Source of the DNA: Candidatus Nitrosopolaris rasttigaisensis
GTDB lineage: Archaea; Thermoproteota; Nitrososphaeria; Nitrososphaerales; Nitrososphaeraceae
NCBI GenBank assembly: GCA_933226995.1
Contig: CAKOFP010000309.1
Span: 1 to 13,182, forward strand
DNA length: 13,182 nucleotides
Reading direction: 5' to 3'
Part shown: positions 1 through 7,240 of the stretch, in pieces
Position numbering within the stretch: the first letter of the stretch is position 1
How the letters are laid out: every line of letters begins with the position of its first letter
Made by a program: the position numbers and the translations under genes
The notes under the pieces: model-generated
What the model was told of the DNA's origin: nothing
Seen by the model: only the letters and a program-made list of their open reading frames with translations
The model's database searches: none

Positions 1-215
1 AAGCAGGCGTGTATGTTGGTGTGGACCACAACATGAATCATGTATTAAAGGGTGGAGCATTCGCTGTATTGGCAGTTAACAACGCTACCGCAGGTGACCA
101 GCCTCCTGGAACTTGGGTACCTCCAAAGGCCAGTAGTTTTGTCGGTGGTGATCAGCAGCCAGCGGCGATGAAAATGATGAGTTCACCAGCAGCAGGAGCA
201 AAAGCAACCAAATAA
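1..215 (+). CDS. nirK: Copper-containing nitrite reductase (NirK-type multicopper oxidase), C-terminal part
   Basis: Only the last 71 or so codons are in the window; the reading frame is open from the left edge (codons start at position 3) and ends with TAA at 213-215. The peptide GVYVGVDHNMNHVLKGGAF matches the C-terminal cupredoxin segment of NirK enzymes, where bacterial proteins read approximately [20 protein letters not shown]. The His at 27-29 lines up with the type 2 copper ligand of that motif. After this core comes a tail of about 45 residues rich in Ala, Pro, Met and Lys, which I do not recognise. NirK reduces nitrite to nitric oxide and in ammonia-oxidising archaea is an abundant exported copper protein. 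Another multicopper oxidase of similar fold cannot be excluded, because the N-terminal copper sites are outside the window. Confidence 0.75.
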   Translation, partial: AGVYVGVDHNMNHVLKGGAFAVLAVNNATAGDQPPGTWVPPKASSFVGGDQQPAAMKMMSSPAAGAKATK

Positions 216-242
216 TGGACTGAACGAATAGAAACCACTCTA

Positions 243-262
243 ATCTTTCCTCTTTCTTTTTT
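243..262 (+). terminator. T-rich tract after nirK
   Basis: About 30 bases after the nirK stop the + strand has a pyrimidine run ending in six Ts (TCTTTCCTCTTTCTTTTTT). Archaeal RNA polymerase commonly terminates at U-rich tracts without a hairpin. The position just downstream of a gene fits, but no experiment is implied. Confidence 0.4.
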
Positions 263-369
263 GTGGCTGTTCCTTTGACTTCTTGCATCTCAGTAATGGT
301 TGTTAAATTATCGATTATCGTAAAACATAGCTCCTTTGGCAATCCGTTTGAATCACGGACTAGGCATAG

Positions 370-510
370 ATAGATAAGACCTATGACCCTTCACAAGTTG
401 TGTTAGTTATTTATCATACATTTCCAGCAGCTGACAAGAAGGTTGACATCTGTTTGCGTAATAATATTGTCGCTTCCACTAATATTACTGGTAACACTAC
501 TACCCAATAA
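370..510 (+). pseudogene. Possible gene remnant, C-terminal-like open stretch without a start
   Basis: In the frame ending with TAA at 508-510 the sequence is open back to a TAG at 367-369 and encodes 46 residues. They end in a Thr/Asn-rich tail (ASTNITGNTTTQ). There is no ATG in frame; only GTG at 400 could start it. It lies in the gap between nirK and the convergent FAH-family gene. The composition resembles the end of a protein more than random intergenic DNA, but a stretch this short can be open by chance. I do not recognise the family. Confidence 0.2.
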
Positions 511-555
511 AGACTTGTTCGATCGTTATTCCTGATTTTACTCTTATTATCGTCA

Positions 556-1425
556 TCATTGAAACACGACCCTATTTCTAATCGTGCCTAGATTTTCGAT
601 AGAAATTTCTACTATATCGCCGTCCTTGAGATATTTTGGTTCCTTCATTGACATGGCGACACCTGCAGGCGTGCCTGTCGAAATGATGTCACCTTCTTCT
701 ATAGTCATTATGGAGCTCAGGCTGGAAATTATTTTTTTTATAGGAATTACCATATTTACACTTGAGGATTTCTGCCGCAACTCCCCGTTCACCTTAGTGA
801 CGATCTCTAAATTTTGAGGATCTGAGATCTCGTCTTTCGTTGTAATCCATGGACCACAGGGAGCAAAGGTATCAATACTCTTCCCTCTAGTGAATTGCTT
901 ATCTTTAAACTGGATATCCCTTGCAGACACATCATGCAAAATCATGTATCCGAAAATAGAGTCGACAGATTGCTCTATCGAGGCCTTTTTTGTATCCTTA
1001 CCAATTATTGCGGCAATTTCCGCCTCGTAATCCAAGCGTTTAACAAATGAAGGACAGACAATGTTACTGTAGGGAGAATTCAAGGTGGTCCTTGGTTTCA
1101 TAAAAATCACCGGCTCATCAGACGGAGTTAAACCTGCCTCTTTAGCGTGATCATAATAGTTGAATGCTAAACAGATTATCTTTGGGGGGTTTGGCAGAGG
1201 TGCCAATAGCTCGGTCTCATCTACCTTATGAGCATATTCTAGCTTTCTTTGATGTTCTTTAACTTCTTCTAGCCAGCCTTTGAACATAAATTCCTTAATG
1301 CTGGACGGTATGGGTATTCCTGTCTGGTCTTGGATTTCTGGTCTGGTAATTAGTCTTTTTCCATCCTCTGAGACTATGGCGTAGGTCTCGAGCAGACTGG
1401 CATTCTTTATTCGAGCAACTTTCAT
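556..1425 (-). CDS. Fumarylacetoacetate hydrolase (FAH) family enzyme
   Basis: This 289-residue protein has the FAH fold signature in its C-terminal two thirds. Visible are the metal-binding YEAE motif (Glu134, Glu136), HDVSARD at 164-170 with Asp165 as the likely third metal ligand, KSIDTFAPCGPW at 182-193, and GDIISTGTPAGV at 245-256. Family members cleave or tautomerise beta-diketo and oxo acids (acylpyruvate hydrolase, oxaloacetate decarboxylase or tautomerase, 2-keto-4-pentenoate hydratase) using Mg2+ or Mn2+. The N-terminal 80 or so residues form the usual smaller domain. The substrate cannot be read from sequence. The gene is last in the operon, 29 bp after gltX. The ATG at 1425 is the last of four closely spaced ATGs; the first three open only tiny frames. 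Confidence 0.85.
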   Translation of the reverse strand: MKVARIKNASLLETYAIVSEDGKRLITRPEIQDQTGIPIPSSIKEFMFKGWLEEVKEHQRKLEYAHKVDETELLAPLPNPPKIICLAFNYYDHAKEAGLTPSDEPVIFMKPRTTLNSPYSNIVCPSFVKRLDYEAEIAAIIGKDTKKASIEQSVDSIFGYMILHDVSARDIQFKDKQFTRGKSIDTFAPCGPWITTKDEISDPQNLEIVTKVNGELRQKSSSVNMVIPIKKIISSLSSIMTIEEGDIISTGTPAGVAMSMKEPKYLKDGDIVEISIENLGTIRNRVVFQ

Positions 1426-1454
1426 TTCATTTCATTCATTCTTCCTGTCTCCTT

Positions 1455-3308
1455 CTATCTGTGAGTGAATATCGCGGTATTGCCACCGTTTATCTTGCAA
1501 AAGCCGAATCTCACAAGTTGAACCTGCGTACCTTCGTTCAGGGATGATACGAATGACTCAGCAAATCCTTCACATGTCTCGAGACTGTTTGTGTTATAGT
1601 TTTCTCCTAGGTAGAGTTCCCTAGCAATCATAACTCTGTACGGTAACGCATCAGCAGCTGCAACCCATTGGATTTTCGGCATATCATGGTTTATCTCGTC
1701 GCCCGTCTGCTCGACTATTATTAATCTTCCACTATTATTCGTATTACTAGCGTGAATAGGCCCGCCGCCACTATTATTAGTGCTACCGGTACTACTACTA
1801 ATACTATTGTCCGAAGCACGAAGCTGGGGAACATATTCGGATTTAATATCAGCGATCCTCGTATTGTATAACTCCATCAGCCTTATTTCATCTCCAACTC
1901 TTAGGCTAGCTGCATCGTCGCCAGCGATGTAAAAGGAATTTGACACACGTATCTTTCTGTGCCCCAGATTCATGCTCGGATGGTTGCTCAAAGTTACCTC
2001 TTTCAGATGACCATTTCGCACTTGCAATTGAACAGGATCTTTAACGAAAAATAACCTGATGCATTGAGGGTCAATAATTTTTCTGTTGAATGCTTCAAGT
2101 GCCTCAAATGGTGGCTTAGTCTCAGACAAGGTCAGACCCAAAGAAAGGACAAATTTGCGAATTGCCTGTGGTAAAAAACCTCTCCTTTTGATCGCGGCCA
2201 AAGTCGGAAGACGAGGGTCGTCCCAGCCTTGAACAAGGCCCTTTTCTACCAGCGGCTTAATTTTCCGCTTGGAAACAGGCATACCTTCGAACTCCAACCT
2301 CGAAAATTCTAACATCGAAGGCTTACGAAGGGAGAGCCTTTCGAGAATAGCAAAGTACAGTGCATTGCGTAATTCATACTCCTTTGTCCGAAGTGCATGC
2401 GTTACGCCATCGAGGCTGTCTTCTAAGGGGGCTGCAAAATCATAAGTCGGCCACACTCTATTAGAATTACCTAGTTTTGGGTGGTGGCCTTCGATTATTC
2501 TAAAAAGCGTAGGATCTCTCATGGCTGTATTTTGATCAGCCATGTCACCTTTGAATCTGAGCACCGCAGTATTTGGTTCGAATGAACCATCGAACAATTT
2601 TCTTACTAGGTCTCGGGTGTTCGTTGCATCCGTTCTGCAATCACAAGGAAGTCCTTTTGACCGCAGATCTCGCATTACAGACTGGGTACATCTGCACACA
2701 TATGCTCCACCAAGCTCCACTAATTTCTTACCGTATTCACATAATAATTGGATATCGTCAGACGTGTTCTTCACAATATCTGGTTCTATTCCAAGCCATT
2801 CTATGCCTTCTCTGATCGCGTCATAATACTCTGTTTTTTCGTTTAAAGGATTCGTATCGTCGAAACGTAGGATTAACTTCCCGTTGTACCTACGAGCGTA
2901 TTCATCGTCAATAATTGCAGCTTTGGCGTGTCCTATATGAGGATATCCATTTGGCTCCGGAGGAAATCTTGTAACGACATTGCCCATTTTCGCGTCATAT
3001 AGTGCAGGCAGGTTTGCGCCATGATCTGCCGTCCCCTTTTTCTTAGCAGCAGTTTCATGAGGTCCGATACGTGCAAACAGGGTTTTTTGTTCGTTTAACG
3101 TTAAAGCATTTATTTCCTCTAGCGTGATTTTGATTTCAGGAATCAGAATTTTTAAATTGCTCCGAAGATCTGGTCTTTGAGCAATAATTTTGGAAATAAC
3201 AGTTTCATCCCTCGCCTTTCCTCCATACTGTATGGCATTTTTTAAAACGATAATTTTAATGATATTCCTAGTGTCTTCATCAAGTGGGTAGGATGATGAC
3301 GACGTCAA
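1455..3308 (-). CDS. gltX: Glutamyl-tRNA synthetase, archaeal type
   Basis: This 617-residue class I synthetase charges tRNA-Glu; archaeal forms are often non-discriminating and also charge tRNA-Gln for later amidation by GatDE. The class I HIGH motif is PHIGHAK (His124-His127) and the KMSKS-like motif is VSKRKI at 345-350. CRC at 205-207 and CDC at 222-224 form the zinc-binding set of archaeal GluRS. A C-terminal beta-barrel anticodon-binding domain follows, as in GlnRS-like archaeal enzymes. The start is TTG at 3308: the next Met is residue 108, and the N-terminal helix matches family members, so TTG is needed. A Shine-Dalgarno-like AAGGAG lies about 12 bases upstream, inside the end of the GGPP synthase gene. 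Odd feature: residues about 499-527 are a Ser/Asn/Gly-rich insertion in the anticodon-binding domain. Confidence 0.95.
   Translation of the reverse strand: MTSSSSYPLDEDTRNIIKIIVLKNAIQYGGKARDETVISKIIAQRPDLRSNLKILIPEIKITLEEINALTLNEQKTLFARIGPHETAAKKKGTADHGANLPALYDAKMGNVVTRFPPEPNGYPHIGHAKAAIIDDEYARRYNGKLILRFDDTNPLNEKTEYYDAIREGIEWLGIEPDIVKNTSDDIQLLCEYGKKLVELGGAYVCRCTQSVMRDLRSKGLPCDCRTDATNTRDLVRKLFDGSFEPNTAVLRFKGDMADQNTAMRDPTLFRIIEGHHPKLGNSNRVWPTYDFAAPLEDSLDGVTHALRTKEYELRNALYFAILERLSLRKPSMLEFSRLEFEGMPVSKRKIKPLVEKGLVQGWDDPRLPTLAAIKRRGFLPQAIRKFVLSLGLTLSETKPPFEALEAFNRKIIDPQCIRLFFVKDPVQLQVRNGHLKEVTLSNHPSMNLGHRKIRVSNSFYIAGDDAASLRVGDEIRLMELYNTRIADIKSEYVPQLRASDNSISSSTGSTNNSGGGPIHASNTNNSGRLIIVEQTGDEINHDMPKIQWVAAADALPYRVMIARELYLGENYNTNSLETCEGFAESFVSSLNEGTQVQLVRFGFCKINGGNTAIFTHR
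1728..1814 (-). repeat. Low-complexity Ser/Asn/Gly insertion coding tract in gltX
   Basis: Codons 499-527 of gltX encode mostly Ser, Asn, Thr and Gly (for example NSISSSTGSTNNSGGG). On the + strand this appears as imperfect runs of ATT, ACT and CCG triplets. The flanking residues continue the anticodon-binding domain, so the tract looks like a loop expansion by triplet slippage, not a frameshift. Confidence 0.7.
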
Positions 3309-3313
3309 TAACG

Positions 3314-4327
3314 CTACAAGCTCCTTTCAACTATAAAGGAGGCAGAAGATTCGAGTGCTCTTTTGGCTTCTGAATCTGCGTAATCAGCTAATGATTGTAC
3401 TGCCTTTTCTATATGTGTTCGTGCGGTCAATCTGATCTCTTGGTCTATCCCTATAGTAGATATAGTTCCAACCGCTTCCTTCAGATCGCTGGCCGACGCA
3501 TTCTTTCTACCAAAAATTTTGAGGATCTTGCTTCTGTTCTCACCCTTCGCATTACTCAGGGCTAGAAGTATCGGATAAGTTTTCTTTCCTTCTCGCAGAT
3601 CGTTGCCTACTGCTTTGCCAGTGAGCTTAGGATCTCCTGTGATACCGATCAGGTCATCAACCAGCTGAAATGCTATGCCGATATTCCTTCCAAACCATGA
3701 AAGACGTTCCACATCGACGGCGCTCGAATTCGGGGCGGATAATACGCCCAAAGCGCAGGAAAGCTCGAATAACGCGGCAGTCTTTTTACTAATCATATTA
3801 ATGTATTGGGGCGAGTCGATCGATAATTTATTATTCATTGAAGCCAATTGGACGTCTGTAGCTTGACCTTCGCATACCTGTATGCATGCTGAAGAAAGCT
3901 TGGCGACCATCTCACAGATTGCTTTTTCCGGAATGCCCTTGGCCCTTCCATGGACAGCCAACAGCTCGAATGCCTTTGAAAATAAAATATCGCCTGCCAA
4001 AATGGCTAATGGCATACCATAGTGCTTGTGAACAGTTTGAACACTGTGGCGCATATCATCGTTATCCATTATGTCGTCGTGTACGAGCGAGAAATTGTGG
4101 ACAAGCTCCACGGCAGCAGCAGCGGGCAGAGCCCCTCTTAGGTTCCCACCAAACATCTCACTTGACTTAATTAATAGAAATGGACGCAAACGCTTACCCC
4201 CGCTTATGATATAATGGGATGACGCCCGGTACAATTCAACGGGATCGCCCTTTAACGAAGAAAGGATGTATTGGTTCACGCTGGAAGCGTTAGACTCTAG
4301 CTCGTCCTTAATATCGATGGCCTTCAT
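3314..4327 (-). CDS. idsA: Geranylgeranyl diphosphate synthase (trans-prenyltransferase)
   Basis: This 337-residue polyprenyl synthase condenses DMAPP with IPP units to make the C20 diphosphate used for archaeal ether lipids. It shows GGKRLRP at 43-49, the first Asp-rich motif DDIMD at 84-88, and the second Asp-rich region VDDLIGITGD at 223-232 followed by GNDLREGKKT. The residue five places before the first motif is Phe79; in archaeal GGPP synthases an aromatic residue here limits chain length, which supports C20 over longer products. The ATG overlaps the stop of the upstream idi-2 gene by 4 bases (ATGA), suggesting translational coupling. Exact chain length is inference; FPP or GFPP synthesis is possible. 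Confidence 0.92.
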   Translation of the reverse strand: MKAIDIKDELESNASSVNQYILSSLKGDPVELYRASSHYIISGGKRLRPFLLIKSSEMFGGNLRGALPAAAAVELVHNFSLVHDDIMDNDDMRHSVQTVHKHYGMPLAILAGDILFSKAFELLAVHGRAKGIPEKAICEMVAKLSSACIQVCEGQATDVQLASMNNKLSIDSPQYINMISKKTAALFELSCALGVLSAPNSSAVDVERLSWFGRNIGIAFQLVDDLIGITGDPKLTGKAVGNDLREGKKTYPILLALSNAKGENRSKILKIFGRKNASASDLKEAVGTISTIGIDQEIRLTARTHIEKAVQSLADYADSEAKRALESSASFIVERSL

Positions 4328-5421
4328 CGGTTGCGACTAGCTCCATCTGCTAGATAGCCAGTCAATATATACCTTGAACTCTTCAAGTCTTTGATATTTT
4401 TGGCTCCGACCAAGAACATTGCACTCTTAAGTTCCTCTATTATCATTTTTGCAAATTCGAACAAACCTTCCTTTGATTCTGCTGCTTTACGCAAAAATGG
4501 ATAGGCCATACCACACATGTCAGCGCCTAATGCAATGCACTTGGCAACTTCTAAACCGTTGCGCAGACCACCAGAAGCGATCAGCGGCACCTGCGGGACA
4601 GACTGCCTGACTTCGATAAGACTGGCAGCTGTTTGTATTCCCCAATCCCAAAACAATTCTCCCAGACGAATTTTGACCTTGTCTTTTTGTGTCTCTGCGC
4701 GCAATTTCTCTACTCCTGCCCAGCTAGTTCCTCCTGTGCCGGCCACATTGATTGCGGAAACGCCAGCCAACGCCAGCCTGATTGCAACTTCCCTAGAAAT
4801 CCCAGACCCTACTTCTTTTACCATTACAGGCACATCCAGACTCTTTACTAGTTCTGAAATGTTTTGAAGCACTCCTCTGTATTTTGGTTCTCCTTCTGGT
4901 TGGATAAGTTCTTGCAACGGGTTGAGGTGAATCACAAGAGCATTCGCCCCTATCATTTCTAGAATTTTTCTAGTATCATCAACAGAAAGGCCTTTAGCAA
5001 GCTGCGCACCACCGATATTTGCTATCAGGAACGCGTTAGGAGCATTTTTTCTTGCTATAGAATATGTATCTGCAAGGTCAGTACTCCTAAGACCCGCTCT
5101 CTGGCTACCAAGGCCCATTCCGAAACCATACTTTTCTGCGAGTTCGCCTAGTCTAGAGTTAATTTCGGTTGCTTCCGGAGTTCCACCAGTCATCGAGTCT
5201 ATGATAATGGGGGCAGAAAACTTATGACCCAAGAAGTTGGTAGAAGTGTCAATTTCCTCATAATCAATCTCAGGTAACGCATTATGTACAAATTTAATGT
5301 TCTCCAAATAAGTAGAGGTAGTCTTCGCCTGGACATCTTTATGCAGAGGTATATCAATTCCCTCTTTCTTCCGCCGTTTAATAATTTCCAGATCCGGCGG
5401 CATGTCAGAAGCATTCGGCAA
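4324..5421 (-). CDS. fni: Isopentenyl-diphosphate delta-isomerase type 2 (FMN-dependent)
   Basis: This 365-residue protein interconverts IPP and DMAPP using reduced FMN, NAD(P)H and Mg2+. TIM-barrel flavoprotein motifs are clear: IIIDSMTGGTPEA near 72-84, GMGLGSQRAGL at 101-111, HLNPLQE at 165-171 followed by a PEG motif (Gln170 and Glu176 likely active-site residues), VKEVGSGIS at 201-209, NVAGTGGTSWAG at 225-236 and the phosphate-binding IASGGLRNG near 281-289. The longest start is TTG at 5421, with GAGTGG a few bases upstream. An ATG at 5403 (residue 7) is an alternative; family conservation begins only around residue 12, so it does not decide. The gene starts 2 bases after the ipk stop. 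Confidence 0.93.
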   Translation of the reverse strand: MPNASDMPPDLEIIKRRKKEGIDIPLHKDVQAKTTSTYLENIKFVHNALPEIDYEEIDTSTNFLGHKFSAPIIIDSMTGGTPEATEINSRLGELAEKYGFGMGLGSQRAGLRSTDLADTYSIARKNAPNAFLIANIGGAQLAKGLSVDDTRKILEMIGANALVIHLNPLQELIQPEGEPKYRGVLQNISELVKSLDVPVMVKEVGSGISREVAIRLALAGVSAINVAGTGGTSWAGVEKLRAETQKDKVKIRLGELFWDWGIQTAASLIEVRQSVPQVPLIASGGLRNGLEVAKCIALGADMCGMAYPFLRKAAESKEGLFEFAKMIIEELKSAMFLVGAKNIKDLKSSRYILTGYLADGASRNR

Positions 5422-5423
5422 TC

Positions 5424-6203
5424 TTATCCACTCTTCTTCTTTATGCCTCTAATTATGGTACCATCAAAATCGATACCCCCTATAGCATCCAAAACTCGTT
5501 GAGGCTTTAGTCCGTTAACCAGCAATACATCTGTTCCCGACGCTGCTATCTTAAAGGCTTCCCTAATTTTTCTGCTCATCCCCCCTGTGACGTCCGTAAG
5601 CATTTTTGAGAACTGTATCGATTTGTAGGTCGCGTAATTTATTTCCCGGATAATCTCTCGGTTCTTCGGATCTCTGTATAGTCCATCCACATTAACTAGG
5701 AAGATAGTCTTTGTAGGCATTAGTACCTTTGCTAGAATTGTCATCAAGGCATCTCCTGAGAAAATAGAATAATTTCGACTATTTACATGAACAACATCCC
5801 CAAAAGTAATAGGAATTATTCCCCCCTTGGCAATAGTTCTGAGTTCTTCAATTTTAGTAGTGATTGGTCTGAAACCATTTGTGAACATGGAAGGCATAAC
5901 GGCATACGGATTTGCTCCTTCCTTGATCAAAGAATTGACGATGATTTCGTTTAAAGCAATCATCGATTCGTGAACTATTGAAATACCCCGCAAGTCATAT
6001 CCATCAGGCTTGGTGTGCATCCTGTATTTGACAGACCAGTAATGTCCAAATGATCCTCCACCGTGGACAAAGACTGCAGGCATCTGCACAGAGGCCAGCA
6101 CGCGGGACAGGTCCTTTATCGCCTTAAAATTGGGTGAAAGGGGTTTTTCTTTAAAAGTTATAACGGAGCCGCCCAGTTTCATTAGCAGCAGCGCAGATCT
6201 CAT
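5424..6203 (-). CDS. ipk: Isopentenyl phosphate kinase
   Basis: This amino-acid-kinase-fold enzyme phosphorylates isopentenyl phosphate to IPP, the last kinase step of the archaeal mevalonate pathways. With the start used here (259 residues) it shows KLGGS at 9-13, the diagnostic HGGGSFGH at 47-54 with His54 as the catalytic residue specific to IPKs, SGDAL at 149-153 and DVTGGM at 204-209. I chose ATG at 6203 because a GGAG lies 8 bases upstream of it. The frame can also begin with GTG at 6212 (262 residues), but that codon sits directly beside the GGAG. It lies 41 bp downstream of mvk and 2 bp upstream of fni, in the order its pathway uses. Confidence 0.93.
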   Translation of the reverse strand: MRSALLLMKLGGSVITFKEKPLSPNFKAIKDLSRVLASVQMPAVFVHGGGSFGHYWSVKYRMHTKPDGYDLRGISIVHESMIALNEIIVNSLIKEGANPYAVMPSMFTNGFRPITTKIEELRTIAKGGIIPITFGDVVHVNSRNYSIFSGDALMTILAKVLMPTKTIFLVNVDGLYRDPKNREIIREINYATYKSIQFSKMLTDVTGGMSRKIREAFKIAASGTDVLLVNGLKPQRVLDAIGGIDFDGTIIRGIKKKSG

Positions 6204-6218
6204 CTTTCTCACTCCATG
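6201..6218 (-). promoter_or_regulatory. Ribosome binding site deciding the ipk start
   Basis: On the minus strand the sequence reads ATGGAGTGAGAAAGATG. The GGAG core is 8 bases from ATG (6203), whereas the upstream GTG (6212) directly follows GGA. This favours the ATG start. Confidence 0.5.
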
Positions 6219-6244
6219 ATTTTGTTTAGATTTAAAGTTTAGTA

Positions 6245-7240
6245 TTAGGATACAAGGACTCCATTATAATCTACCTTCACCGGAATCGATTCACTGCCCC
6301 ATCCGTTCTTACTAATGCCTTCAAAAAATATTTTGAATCTATCATCATTAGAAGGGACCAGCACAATAATACTTCCTCCTCCTCCTGCTCCGGTTAGTTT
6401 AGCTCCCCATGCTCCATTTGACAAACAAAGGTCAACCAGTTCATCGATTATCTTATCTGAAACGCCGATCTCTTGGAGTAACACCTGGTTCTGACTCATT
6501 AAATTCCCCAGCATTTGTTCATCGCCTTCTTTAATTGCGGCGAAGGCTTTCTGGCAAATAATGTTTGAAAGTGAGGCCAAGACCTTAAATGAGAATCGAT
6601 TCATATCTTTGAATTTTTTTACGGAGGACACCAAATTTGCAGTCGAGTGCTTCTTTCCTGTATTTATCAATCCTAATGACAACTCTTTCTTTGAGTAAAT
6701 ATTTTTGAAGCCTTCGCTTTTGACAAAGTACATCATACCACCAAAGGTTGAAATATTGCAGTCAGCGCCCGAGGAGTCCTTATGGATTAAACGTTCCGAT
6801 TCGGCAGCCTTGGCACATACCCAATACCTATCCGGTTCGTGAAATAATGAATCGACTGCAGCTGTTATTGCTACGCAGCAGGCTGCAGAAGACCCGAGTC
6901 CTACACTCTCTGGAAGGTTTGAAACTAACTCAATATCCAGTCCAAGATTGCAACCTCGTTCAGAAAGGACCAATCTTGCACATTCACACAAAGGCGCCAA
7001 AATTGTTTTTGCTTCTTTGGTACCTTTATGCAGGTGAAATCTCGAATCCTCAAACGAACCAATGAGTCCAAGGTCTGAAGTAATATTGATACTACCGGCG
7101 GTGTTTACATACACCGTTACATTGACACGTCTGTCAATTGCCGCCAAGATCGCCGGGTTATCATAGACTACAAAATGTTCGCCAAACAAAACAACCTTTC
7201 CAGGCGCAGATGCTCTTGCAGAGCTTCTTTTCAATCTCAT
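6245..7240 (-). CDS. mvk: Mevalonate kinase (GHMP kinase)
   Basis: This 331-residue GHMP-family kinase phosphorylates mevalonate to 5-phosphomevalonate with ATP. Motif 1 is PGKVVLFGEHFVVY (13-26), motif 2, the phosphate-binding loop, is LPESVGLGSSAA (109-120), and motif 3 is KLTGAGGGGS (281-290). GAD at 158-160 supplies the catalytic Asp160, followed by a STFGG segment typical of mevalonate kinases. The ATG overlaps the MEMO gene stop by 4 bases (ATGA). With ipk, fni and idsA downstream it forms most of an isoprenoid pathway. The route from 5-phosphomevalonate to isopentenyl phosphate is not encoded here; in most archaea it goes through phosphomevalonate dehydratase and a decarboxylase. Confidence 0.94.
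   Translation of the reverse strand: MRLKRSSARASAPGKVVLFGEHFVVYDNPAILAAIDRRVNVTVYVNTAGSINITSDLGLIGSFEDSRFHLHKGTKEAKTILAPLCECARLVLSERGCNLGLDIELVSNLPESVGLGSSAACCVAITAAVDSLFHEPDRYWVCAKAAESERLIHKDSSGADCNISTFGGMMYFVKSEGFKNIYSKKELSLGLINTGKKHSTANLVSSVKKFKDMNRFSFKVLASLSNIICQKAFAAIKEGDEQMLGNLMSQNQVLLQEIGVSDKIIDELVDLCLSNGAWGAKLTGAGGGGSIIVLVPSNDDRFKIFFEGISKNGWGSESIPVKVDYNGVLVS

Larger units (their letters stand above)
216..555. other. Intergenic gap between convergent nirK and FAH-family genes
   Basis: This 340 bp stretch contains no convincing intact gene. It holds the T-rich tract near 243-262 and the weak open stretch at 370-510. A minus-strand ORF of 85 codons runs back into nirK antisense and has no recognisable motif, so I treat it as a shadow. 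Confidence 0.6.

Noticed and set aside
85..342. 85-codon minus-strand ORF with a poly-Leu segment
   Set aside because: It overlaps the nirK end antisense; the Leu run comes from antisense of Ala/Ser/Gln-type codons, and no domain is recognisable.
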